13,788 bases of DNA from Ruminococcus sp. Lineage in GTDB: Bacteria; Bacillota; Clostridia; Oscillospirales; Acutalibacteraceae. The position numbers and the translations under genes are program-made. Numbering within the stretch: position 1 is the stretch's first letter; each line of letters opens with the position of its first letter. Below the pieces are notes generated by a model. It saw nothing but the letters and a program-made list of their open reading frames with translations, was not told the DNA's origin and searched no databases. The stretch spans positions 1 to 13,788 of the forward strand of contig JAFOED010000006.1 of NCBI GenBank assembly GCA_017380355.1, in the 5' to 3' direction. This document shows positions 6,177 to 12,515 of this stretch, piece by piece.

Positions 6177-6644
6177 ATGAGAATACTTGTTGTATCCGAT
6201 ACACACGGAGATTTTTATTCATTTAAAAAAGCTCTGGAAGAGCAAAAAAACGCCGATGTAGTCATCCACTGTGGCGACAACGGCGGTGAGCTTGAAGAGC
6301 TTAAAATGTACCATCAAAACAAAGCTTTTTTTGCGGTTAAAGGCAACTGCGATTTAGGCTCTACCCTACCGCTTACTGAAACAATAGTTTTAGAGGGTAA
6401 AAAGATTTTTATCACCCACGGTCACGCGTACAATGCTAAAATGACACTCTATAATCTTTGCTGTGCTGCTCGTGAAGAAAAAGCCGACATCGTTGTTTTC
6501 GGTCACACTCACAACGCTTTATATGACTACGACGATGGTCTTCATATATTAAACCCTGGTTCTCTACACGGCTATGGCGCATCCTACGCTTACATAGACA
6601 TCACAGACAAAGGCATTGTTACAAATATTGTTAAATTAAAATAA
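6177..6644 (+). CDS. YfcE/MJ0936-type metallophosphoesterase
   Basis: A 155-residue single-domain metallophosphoesterase expected to bind two metals and cleave a phosphodiester. The physiological substrate is unknown for most members. Metal-binding motifs in order: SDTHG near 8-12, HCGD near 36-39, GNCD near 61-64 (the family usually has GNxD), ITHGH near 84-88 and GHTH near 115-118, followed by NPGS. All ligands appear present. I start it at ATG 6177, because AGGAG at 6167-6171 is correctly spaced for it, while the ATG at 6162 precedes that site and is not supported. It stands alone on the plus strand between the divergent small-gene cluster and holB. Whether it belongs functionally to either is not shown. 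Confidence 0.92.
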   Translation: MRILVVSDTHGDFYSFKKALEEQKNADVVIHCGDNGGELEELKMYHQNKAFFAVKGNCDLGSTLPLTETIVLEGKKIFITHGHAYNAKMTLYNLCCAAREEKADIVVFGHTHNALYDYDDGLHILNPGSLHGYGASYAYIDITDKGIVTNIVKLK

Positions 6645-6647
6645 ACA

Positions 6648-6676
6648 TAGATTTTTATTATCCTTTATGATATAAT
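6648..6676 (+). promoter_or_regulatory. Promoter of the holB-ricT unit
   Basis: A perfect -10 TATAAT (6671-6676) has a weak -35 TAGATT (6648-6653) 17 bases upstream. The predicted transcription start falls near 6683, which bears on the choice of the holB start codon. Confidence 0.62.
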
Positions 6677-6698
6677 CGAAGAAATGGGGGGTGCTACG

Positions 6699-7544
6699 GT
6701 GGATATTAACAAAACACAAATCGAAGCTGTTTTTTCTAAATATACTGAATCTGACCGTATGCCTCATGCCGTACTGATAGAGGGGTCTACCTCTGACGCT
6801 CGCAGATATGCGACTCAGTACTTATCCCGTATCGCTGTGTGTAGCTGTTCTACTCGTCCGTGCGACACCTGTAAAAACTGCACAAAAGCACTCTTAGGCG
6901 GTCACTCGGATATATACACCGCAAAAACTGCGGGTAAAACAAACTCGATTAATATTGAGTCCATCCGCGACCTCATCAAAGACGCGAGTATCAAGCCTAA
7001 CGAGGCTGACACTAAAGTTTTTATTCTTCACGATGTGGACACGAGTATGTCTGAAATTGTACAGAATGCGTTTTTGAAAGTTTTGGAAGAACCGCCACAG
7101 CGCACACTTTTTATTCTTACAGCTAAAAGCAGCAGTAGAATGCTGTCTACTATATTATCGCGAGTTCAGGTTATTTCGCTTAAAAACGACGACACCGTCA
7201 GCGAAGAGACTCAAGAACTCGCAAAAAACATCGTAGAGGGTATACTCAGTTTATCTGAAGTAAAACTTCTTTACGCTACAAACAAATTAAGCACCAGACC
7301 GCTGTTTAAAGAGGTTTTAGGTGTTGTGAGTGAATATTTACGACTCGCTCTTAACATTTCCGTCGGCGCAAAAAGTGACAACGAATACGCTGTCGCTATC
7401 GCCAAAAAACTTACTAAATCAAAAATCATCGGCTTGATAGAAATCACATCGAAAGCTATCATCAGAGCCGACCGCAACGTCAATATGAATTTACTTTGTA
7501 CTTGGCTTTGCGGAGAATACAGGAGGATTTCATGGCTCAGGTAA
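6699..7544 (+). CDS. holB: DNA polymerase III delta' subunit
   Basis: Delta' is a non-catalytic AAA+ subunit of the clamp loader that places the sliding clamp on primed DNA. I favour GTG 6699 (281 residues), which has GGGGGGTG at 6686-6693 as ribosome site. An ATG at 6684 is possible but would sit at the very 5' end of the predicted transcript. Visible in order: an N-terminal AAA+ core, a P-loop position reading IEGSTSDARR (27-36) without the GK[ST] of active ATPases (as expected for delta'), a zinc cluster of C48 or C50 with C55, C58 and C61, the clamp-loader motif NAFLKVLEEPP (123-133), and LSR near 153-155 in the SRC-motif position. A C-terminal helical collar follows. Its last 13 bases overlap ricT. 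Confidence 0.93.
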   Translation: MDINKTQIEAVFSKYTESDRMPHAVLIEGSTSDARRYATQYLSRIAVCSCSTRPCDTCKNCTKALLGGHSDIYTAKTAGKTNSINIESIRDLIKDASIKPNEADTKVFILHDVDTSMSEIVQNAFLKVLEEPPQRTLFILTAKSSSRMLSTILSRVQVISLKNDDTVSEETQELAKNIVEGILSLSEVKLLYATNKLSTRPLFKEVLGVVSEYLRLALNISVGAKSDNEYAVAIAKKLTKSKIIGLIEITSKAIIRADRNVNMNLLCTWLCGEYRRISWLR

Positions 7545-8398
7545 TTGGAGTAAGATTCAAACAGGTCGGCAAAATTTACTATTTTGACCCTGTTGACATA
7601 CAGTTCACAAGTGGAGAATATGTTATCGTAGAGACTGCTCGAGGAGTAGAGTGTGGTGAGGTTGCTACATCTAACCGCGAAGAAAACGACGAAAACATCG
7701 TATTCCCACTTAAAAAAGTTATCAGAAAAGCTACTGAAGAAGACTTAAAGCACTTAAACGAAAATAAGCAGAAAGAAAAAGAAGCGCTTAAAACATGCGA
7801 AAAGCTCGTAGCTCAGCACGGTCTTGAGATGAAACTCGTTGATGTTGAATATACTTTCGATAACTCGAAAATTATGTTCTACTTCACAGCAGACGGCAGA
7901 GTTGACTTCAGAGCTTTAGTTAAAGACCTCGCGTCAGTTTTCAGAACACGTATTGAACTCAGACAGATTGGAGTCAGAGACGAAGCGAAGATGCTCGGAG
8001 GTTTAGGCGTATGCGGTAAACCTTTCTGCTGTTCAAGCTTCTTAGGCGAATTCCAGCCAGTATCCATCAAGATGGCAAAAGAGCAGGGTCTTTCCCTCTC
8101 TCCTGTTAAAATTTCGGGTACTTGCGGTCGTCTTATGTGCTGTTTAAAATACGAGCAGGAAGCGTACACCGACTTACTCAAGCGTACTCCTAAAGTAGGC
8201 GCTATCGTTAAGACTCCACTCGGCAAGGGTGTTGTAGTTGAAAGTAATCTCCTCTCTCAGACACTCAAAGTCAAGATGGATAACACTCCTGACGAAGCTG
8301 CTCCACAGTCATTCAAAGTACGTGAAGTTAAGCTCTTAAAAGACGGTTTCATTAAGGTTAACAAACAGGAACTTGATGAGCTCAAAAATTTGGAATAA
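7532..8398 (+). CDS. ricT: RicT/YaaT, PSP1-domain Fe-S protein of the Ric (Y) complex
   Basis: In Bacillus, RicT (YaaT) joins RicA and RicF in an Fe-S-containing complex that helps RNase Y mature mRNAs and affects sporulation, competence and biofilm genes. The 288-residue product opens with MAQVIGVRFKQVGKIYYF and carries the PSP1 C-terminal domain in the middle (about 60-150). The conserved cysteine segments are C161, C166 and C167 (VCGKPFCCSSF), then C198, C203 and C204 (CGRLMCCLKYE), fitting a cluster-binding role. The start at ATG 7532 is fixed by AGGAGG at 7521-7526, so the gene overlaps holB by 13 bases and is coupled to it. The holB-ricT order is the same as in Bacillus. RicA and RicF are not in the window. 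No terminator is seen after the stop. Confidence 0.95.
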   Translation: MAQVIGVRFKQVGKIYYFDPVDIQFTSGEYVIVETARGVECGEVATSNREENDENIVFPLKKVIRKATEEDLKHLNENKQKEKEALKTCEKLVAQHGLEMKLVDVEYTFDNSKIMFYFTADGRVDFRALVKDLASVFRTRIELRQIGVRDEAKMLGGLGVCGKPFCCSSFLGEFQPVSIKMAKEQGLSLSPVKISGTCGRLMCCLKYEQEAYTDLLKRTPKVGAIVKTPLGKGVVVESNLLSQTLKVKMDNTPDEAAPQSFKVREVKLLKDGFIKVNKQELDELKNLE

Positions 8399-8405
8399 AA
8401 ATATT

Positions 8406-8445
8406 TTGACAAAATAATTGCAATTTTTATAAAGTGTGCTACAAT
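8406..8445 (+). promoter_or_regulatory. Two overlapping promoters for the ferredoxin gene
   Basis: Set 1 is TTGACA (8406-8411), 16 bases, TATAAA (8428-8433). Set 2 is TTGCAA (8418-8423), 16 bases, TACAAT (8440-8445), preceded by TGC as an extended -10. The second -35 lies in a perfect 10-base palindrome, AATTGCAATT (8416-8425). This points to strong, independent expression of the ferredoxin. Confidence 0.75.
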
Positions 8446-8479
8446 ATACTTGTATCATTTAATAAGGAGGTTTATTTAA

Positions 8480-8653
8480 ATGGCTTATGTAATTGATAAG
8501 GATACATGCATCGCTTGTGGTGCTTGTGCAGATCAGTGCCCTTGCGAGGCTATCGCTGAGTGTGATGGTGCTTTCGCTATCGACGCTGACGCTTGTGTTG
8601 ACTGCGGTGCTTGCGCAGGTCAGTGCCCTGTAGAAGCTATTGCTGAGGGCTAA
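8480..8653 (+). CDS. 2[4Fe-4S] ferredoxin
   Basis: A short gene of 57 codons that I translated directly. It encodes a clostridial-type ferredoxin, a soluble low-potential electron carrier. Two clusters are ligated by C10, C13, C16 and C20-P, and by C39, C42, C45 and C49-P (two CxxCxxCxxxCP motifs). Extra cysteines occur at 22 and 28. The two halves are near-repeats (C-x-x-C-G-A-C-A-x-Q-C-P), as expected from the ancient duplication. The protein is Ala/Asp/Glu-rich and acidic, with heavy use of GCT and GAC codons, suggesting high expression. AGGAGG at 8465-8470 is 9 bases before the ATG. It has its own promoter pair and a strong terminator, so it is a separate transcription unit lodged between ricT and trmN6. 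Redox partners cannot be inferred from sequence. Confidence 0.96.
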   Translation: MAYVIDKDTCIACGACADQCPCEAIAECDGAFAIDADACVDCGACAGQCPVEAIAEG

Positions 8654-8670
8654 TCTTACTTAATAAAAGA

Positions 8671-8700
8671 GCTCGTGATTTTATCACGAGCTTTTTTGTT
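8671..8700 (+). terminator. Intrinsic terminator of the ferredoxin gene
   Basis: A perfect 9-bp stem (GCTCGTGAT, 8671-8679, with ATCACGAGC, 8683-8691) has a 3-base loop and is followed by six T residues. A-tracts upstream lengthen the stem. This is a textbook strong terminator 17 bases past the stop. Confidence 0.95.
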
Positions 8701-8727
8701 TGCATAAATGTACTTATATGGTATAAT
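8700..8727 (+). promoter_or_regulatory. Promoter of trmN6-rsmI-folC
   Basis: TTGCAT (8700-8705) and TATAAT (8722-8727) are 16 bases apart, and TGG just before the -10 gives an extended -10 element. Its -35 directly abuts the T-run of the ferredoxin terminator. The predicted start near 8734 gives a leader of about 80 bases. Confidence 0.8.
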
Positions 8728-8735
8728 GACATAAA

Positions 8736-8762
8736 CAAAAGTTTTGTTTCACAAACCTTTTG
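8736..8762 (+). promoter_or_regulatory. Hairpin at the 5' end of the trmN6 leader RNA
   Basis: C8736-T8747 pairs with A8751-G8762 as a 12-position stem with one mismatch and a TTC loop. It would form within a few bases of the predicted transcript start. It lacks a T-run on either side, so it is not a normal terminator; a 5' stabilising or protein-binding structure is possible. Confidence 0.5.
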
Positions 8763-8814
8763 ATGTCTGAGAGAACATTGAATCATAAAAATTGAAATTT
8801 TGTGAGGTGAGAGA

Positions 8815-9573
8815 ATGCTTAAAGAGTTTGAAAAACTTGAACCACTCGGAAACGGTGTTTCTATTATCGTATCGGACAGCTACCACTTTTCGACAGATAC
8901 TATTTTGCTCGCGAATTTCGCCGACGTAAAATCTTCTGACAAAATCGTTGAGCTCGGTACTGGTTGTGGTACTATGCCACTTTTGTGGACGAGAACAAAA
9001 AAATACAGCGAACTCGTAGCTCTTGATATACAAGAAGATGCTGTCGATATGCTCAAGCGCTCTATCACCTATAATATAGAAAATGATAATGACAACTGTG
9101 CGTGCATTAAACCTTTGTGTGCTGATTTAAAAGAGCTTAAGGGTGTGCTACCGTTTGGATATTACACCACAGTTGTGTGTAACCCTCCGTATAAACTCAG
9201 CGGTTCTGGTATCACAAACGAAGAAAAAGAAAAGCTACTCGCTCGTCACGAGGAAAGCTGTACTTTAGATGACATCTGTGAAGCGGCATCACACCTGCTA
9301 CAGTTTTCTGGCAGATTCTGTATCTGTCAGCGACCTGAACGACTTACAGATGTTATGGAAAGTATGCGAAAATTCGAAATTGAGCCGAAGCGTCTGCGAC
9401 TTGTACAACAGCGTTTAAGTAAAGAACCAAAACTGTTCTTACTCGAAGGCAGATACAAGGGTAAGCGTGGCTTTATGCAGGTATTACCAACGCTGTTTAT
9501 CGAAAACGAACACGGCGATTGGTCAGAAGAAATGAAAGAAATCTACGGATTATATAAAGAGGGTAGAATATGA
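8815..9573 (+). CDS. trmN6: tRNA1(Val) (adenine37-N6)-methyltransferase family protein (YabB-like)
   Basis: This is a class I SAM-dependent N6-adenine methyltransferase of the TrmN6/YabB group. The E. coli member methylates A37 of tRNA1(Val); the substrate of Firmicute members is inferred. The 252-residue protein has SAM motif I VELGTGCG (45-52), the acidic residue D71 that would hold the SAM ribose (VALD), and the N6-methyltransferase catalytic motif NPPY at 123-126 (followed by KLSG). The N-terminal YHFSTDTILLANF segment is typical. AGGTGA precedes the ATG at 8815. The gene overlaps rsmI by 4 bases (ATGA), so the two are translationally coupled. In Bacillus the same pair follows ricT, with yabA and a GIY-YIG gene also present; here neither of those is found. 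Confidence 0.92.
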   Translation: MLKEFEKLEPLGNGVSIIVSDSYHFSTDTILLANFADVKSSDKIVELGTGCGTMPLLWTRTKKYSELVALDIQEDAVDMLKRSITYNIENDNDNCACIKPLCADLKELKGVLPFGYYTTVVCNPPYKLSGSGITNEEKEKLLARHEESCTLDDICEAASHLLQFSGRFCICQRPERLTDVMESMRKFEIEPKRLRLVQQRLSKEPKLFLLEGRYKGKRGFMQVLPTLFIENEHGDWSEEMKEIYGLYKEGRI

Positions 9574-10388
9574 GTATTCTTTACGTTGTCGGCACTCCTA
9601 TCGGCAATTTAGGCGATATGTCGCCACGAGCTATAGAGACACTTAACGAAGTCGACTTTATTGCGGCTGAAGACACACGAGTGACCTTGAAACTTTTAAA
9701 CCACTTCGGTATAAAGAAACCGATGATAAGCTATTTTGAACACAATAAAGAGTTCAAAGGCGAGGTTATATGCGACCGAATCAAGAACGGCGAAAGCTGT
9801 GCTATTGTTACCGATGCAGGTATGCCGTGTATATCAGACCCTGGCGAAATGCTTATCAAACAATGTGAAGAAAAAGATATAAAAACTGTTGTTGTACCGG
9901 GTCCGAGCGCTGTAATCTCTGCTCTTTGTGTTTCAGGACTAGCAACAGGACGTTTCTGTTTCGAAGGCTTTTTGTCTGTCAACAAAAAGAGTCGTGGTGA
10001 ACATCTAGAGTCACTGTTATCTGAGAGCCGTACTATGATTTTTTACGAAGCACCACACAAACTACCTAACACTTTGAAAGACCTTTATGACACATTCGGC
10101 GACAGAAAACTCTCAATCGCCAGAGAACTGACAAAGCTTCACGAAGAGATTATCCGCACTACCACAAAAGAAGCCTACGAGAAATACTCAGACGGTTCGC
10201 TTAAAGGCGAAATAGTACTTATTCTAGAAGGTAAACCACAAAACATAGAAAACGAGTACACCTTAGACGATGCTATCGCTATCTCTAAAAAGCTGATAAG
10301 CGAGGGTATGAAACCTACAGACGCTGCAAAAGAAGCCGCAAAAATCACAAAAATCCGCAAAAACGATATATATAAAAATCTTCTTTAA
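9570..10388 (+). CDS. rsmI: 16S rRNA (cytidine1402-2'-O)-methyltransferase
   Basis: RsmI uses SAM to 2'-O-methylate C1402 in the 16S rRNA decoding centre, where it acts together with RsmH on the same base. The 272-residue product has the tetrapyrrole-methylase-like fold signatures: VGTPIGNLGD (7-16), FIAAEDTR (30-37), the ISYFEHN segment (53-59), TDAGMPCISDPG (81-92) and VVPGPSA, followed by FEGFLS. These are close to invariant in the family. A C-terminal helical tail (from about 230) includes the repeated AKEAAK-like helix common to RsmI. The start overlaps the trmN6 stop as ATGA, with GAGGGT just upstream. folC follows after 10 bases, so trmN6-rsmI-folC are probably one operon. Confidence 0.98.
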   Translation: MSILYVVGTPIGNLGDMSPRAIETLNEVDFIAAEDTRVTLKLLNHFGIKKPMISYFEHNKEFKGEVICDRIKNGESCAIVTDAGMPCISDPGEMLIKQCEEKDIKTVVVPGPSAVISALCVSGLATGRFCFEGFLSVNKKSRGEHLESLLSESRTMIFYEAPHKLPNTLKDLYDTFGDRKLSIARELTKLHEEIIRTTTKEAYEKYSDGSLKGEIVLILEGKPQNIENEYTLDDAIAISKKLISEGMKPTDAAKEAAKITKIRKNDIYKNLL

Positions 10389-10398
10389 AGGAATTAAA

Positions 10399-11685
10399 AT
10401 GACTTACGAACAAGCGCTGGATATTATCCACTCACTCGACAAATTCGGCTCCAGACCGGGGCTTGACAGAATAAAAATGCTCTTTGATATGTTGTCTCCT
10501 GACCTATTAAAGCAAAACTTCATCCACGTAGCAGGTACAAACGGAAAGGGCTCTGTGTGCCAGATGATTTCACGTGTACTCACACAAAGCGGTCACAAAA
10601 CAGGACTTTTCATCTCACCTTACATCACCGACTTCTGTGAACGCATACAGATAAACAACGAAATGGTAAAAAGAGAAGAACTGTGTAACGCTGTAGAGCA
10701 CCTCTTCCCTATGGTCGAAAAACTTAACGAACAGGGAATTATCATCACTGAATTTGAGTTTCTCACAGCCCTCGCGTTTTATATCTATAAACAAAACAAC
10801 TGCGATATCATCGTGTGTGAAACAGGTTTGGGCGGTCTGCTCGATTCTACTAACCTTATCGAAAAACCGCTGTGTTCGGTACTGACTAAAATCGACCTTG
10901 ACCACACCGCAATTTTAGGTGACACAGTCGAAGAAATTGCAGTACAGAAATGCGGTATTATTAAAGAAAACTCGATAACAGTTACATCCCTTCAATGTGA
11001 CAGTGTTAATGAAATCATAAGAAAAACAGCAAATGACAAAAACAACAAGCTGTACCATAGTGAAAACGTAGAGTTTGAAAACGTCGAGTTATCATTAAAC
11101 GGTACAAAGTTTACATTTAACGGGACAGAAATCACTCTTCCGCTTTGTGGTGAGCATCAGGTTGAAAACGCAAAAGTTGCAATCGCGACCTTAAACGCAC
11201 TCAAAGAAAACGGCTATGTAAACTTTACTGACAGCGAGCTCAAAGATGGTTTGAGTAAAGCGACAAACCCTGCTCGCTTCGAACTTTTGTCTGATTCGCC
11301 TGTAGTCGTGCTCGATGGCGCTCACAACACAAACGGTATAACAGCATTTAAAAACGCGACACAGCGATTTGTAGGCGAAAAGAGAGCACTTCTTGTTGGT
11401 ATGCTCAAAGACAAAGACGTAAACGATGCACTCGCACTAATTAAAGGAATGTTTGACATCGTGGTTGTAACCGACGTACCTAATCCACGAAACCTCGACT
11501 GTTACGAGCTTGCTGACATCTGCAAGCAGTATTTCGAAAAAGTCGTAGTATGTAGTAACCCGAAAAACGCTTTTGACACAGCGTACAAAATAGCGTGTGA
11601 CAACGAGTGTTCGCTTCTTGTTTGCGGCTCGCTGTACCTTGCGGGTGAACTTCGACCTCACATTATAAATTCGCTTAAAAAATAA
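10399..11685 (+). CDS. folC: Bifunctional folylpolyglutamate synthase / dihydrofolate synthase
   Basis: FolC is a Mur-ligase-type enzyme that adds glutamate to dihydropteroate (dihydrofolate synthase) and glutamate tails to reduced folates, using ATP. The 428-residue protein begins with the characteristic MTYEQALDIIHSLDKFGSRPGLDRI-type segment (residues 1-25, near KFGSRPGL). Next come the P-loop VAGTNGKGSV (44-53), ISPYI with ERIQIN, the GLGG motif followed by DSTN, a DLDHTAILGDT motif, and AVQKCGIIKE with the lysine that is usually carbamylated. The C-terminal domain has VLDGAHNTNG. All are family hallmarks. AAAGGA precedes the ATG at 10399. The gene ends with a strong terminator. One gene product doing both reactions is the usual case, but the balance of the two activities cannot be read from sequence. 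Confidence 0.96.
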   Translation: MTYEQALDIIHSLDKFGSRPGLDRIKMLFDMLSPDLLKQNFIHVAGTNGKGSVCQMISRVLTQSGHKTGLFISPYITDFCERIQINNEMVKREELCNAVEHLFPMVEKLNEQGIIITEFEFLTALAFYIYKQNNCDIIVCETGLGGLLDSTNLIEKPLCSVLTKIDLDHTAILGDTVEEIAVQKCGIIKENSITVTSLQCDSVNEIIRKTANDKNNKLYHSENVEFENVELSLNGTKFTFNGTEITLPLCGEHQVENAKVAIATLNALKENGYVNFTDSELKDGLSKATNPARFELLSDSPVVVLDGAHNTNGITAFKNATQRFVGEKRALLVGMLKDKDVNDALALIKGMFDIVVVTDVPNPRNLDCYELADICKQYFEKVVVCSNPKNAFDTAYKIACDNECSLLVCGSLYLAGELRPHIINSLKK

Positions 11686-11718
11686 GCTTTCGACAACACA
11701 ATAAAACAAAAAATTCAA

Positions 11719-11760
11719 GCCTGTACTTATATCATATGAGTACAGGCATTTTTATTTTTA
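11719..11760 (+). terminator. Intrinsic terminator after folC, abutting the spoIIAA leader
   Basis: GCCTGTACT (11719-11727) pairs with AGTACAGGC (11739-11747), and the stem continues inward by 4 more pairs (one T-G wobble) to a 3-base loop. It is followed by ATTTTTATTTTTA. The spoIIAA ribosome site begins at about 11760, so the same hairpin lies in the region expected to hold the spoIIA promoter. Confidence 0.88.
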
Positions 11761-11772
11761 GGAAGTGAAAAT

Positions 11773-12075
11773 ATGGTAGAAACAAAGTACATTGACGACG
11801 TACTGACTGCGAAAATCTACGGAGAAATCGACCACCACAGAGCGCAATCCATACGCACGAAAATCGACGCACAGACACAAATGCACAAGCCAAAAGAGTT
11901 GCAGCTCGATTTTTCGAACGTATCTTTTATGGATAGCTCAGGAATAGGACTTATTATGGGAAGATACCGTCAGGTGTCACTTTTAGGTGGAAGCTTAAAG
12001 GTAGTGAATGTTCCACAAGGGCTTAAAAAAATCATAATGCTGTCAGGTATCGACAGTCTGGGGGTGTTAAAATGA
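11773..12075 (+). CDS. spoIIAA: Anti-sigma F factor antagonist SpoIIAA
   Basis: SpoIIAA is a STAS-domain protein. In the unphosphorylated state it displaces sigma F from SpoIIAB, turning on forespore transcription; SpoIIAB inactivates it by serine phosphorylation and the phosphatase SpoIIE reverses this. The 100-residue protein has the STAS signature SFMDSSGIGLIMGRY at 51-65. The phosphorylated residue should be S56, aligned with S58 of Bacillus. It ends shortly after LSGIDSLGVLK, a little shorter than the Bacillus protein (about 117). AGGAAGTG precedes the ATG at 11773. The gene overlaps spoIIAB by 4 bases (ATGA), so the partner and kinase are translationally coupled. Confidence 0.97.
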   Translation: MVETKYIDDVLTAKIYGEIDHHRAQSIRTKIDAQTQMHKPKELQLDFSNVSFMDSSGIGLIMGRYRQVSLLGGSLKVVNVPQGLKKIIMLSGIDSLGVLK

Positions 12076-12515
12076 ACGTATTAAATGAAGTGAATATAAA
12101 TTTCCTATCGAAAAGTTCAAACGAAGGCTTCGCACGCAGTGCGGTATCCGCTTTTGTGCTGTGTTTAGACCCGACTATTTCAGAGCTTGCTGACATAAAA
12201 ACCGCAGTTTCCGAAGCTGTCACCAACTGTATTGTGCACGCGTATCCTGACACGCACGGCACAATTTACATAAACATAAAAATCACCGAACAAAATAAAA
12301 TTATAATAAAAATCCGAGATAAAGGTGTAGGCATTGAGGACGTAAAACAAGCGATACAACCGCTTTTTACGACCTCAAACGATGAACGAGCAGGACTCGG
12401 TTTTGCGGTTATGCAGAGCTTTATGGACTCGATAAAAGTACGTTCAAAAACAGGTGTAGGAACAACAGTTATAATGGAAAAAACAATAATCCGAACTGGC
12501 TATGACAAGAGATGA
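12072..12515 (+). CDS. spoIIAB: Anti-sigma F factor and serine kinase SpoIIAB
   Basis: SpoIIAB is a GHKL-type ATP-binding protein that holds sigma F inactive and phosphorylates SpoIIAA. The 147 residues match the usual length of about 146. Motifs: N-box EAVTN (48-52) with N52 as expected magnesium ligand, G1 box DKGVGI (83-88), and a G2-like GLGF (108-111) after the ATP-lid segment TTSNDERA. The N-terminal SNEGFARSAVSAF stretch (16-28) contains R22, in the region where Bacillus SpoIIAB contacts its partners. GGGGGTG at 12061-12067 serves the ATG at 12072, which overlaps the spoIIAA stop. The gene overlaps sigF by 14 bases. Confidence 0.97.
   Translation: MNVLNEVNINFLSKSSNEGFARSAVSAFVLCLDPTISELADIKTAVSEAVTNCIVHAYPDTHGTIYINIKITEQNKIIIKIRDKGVGIEDVKQAIQPLFTTSNDERAGLGFAVMQSFMDSIKVRSKTGVGTTVIMEKTIIRTGYDKR

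Noticed and set aside
8751..9033. A minus-strand frame of 94 codons across the start of trmN6
   Set aside because: It is antisense to a well-supported methyltransferase start and lacks a ribosome site.
11686..11772. Sigma-H promoter for spoIIA
   Set aside because: I looked for AGGAnTT followed by GAAT at 11-14 bases and found none in the gap.
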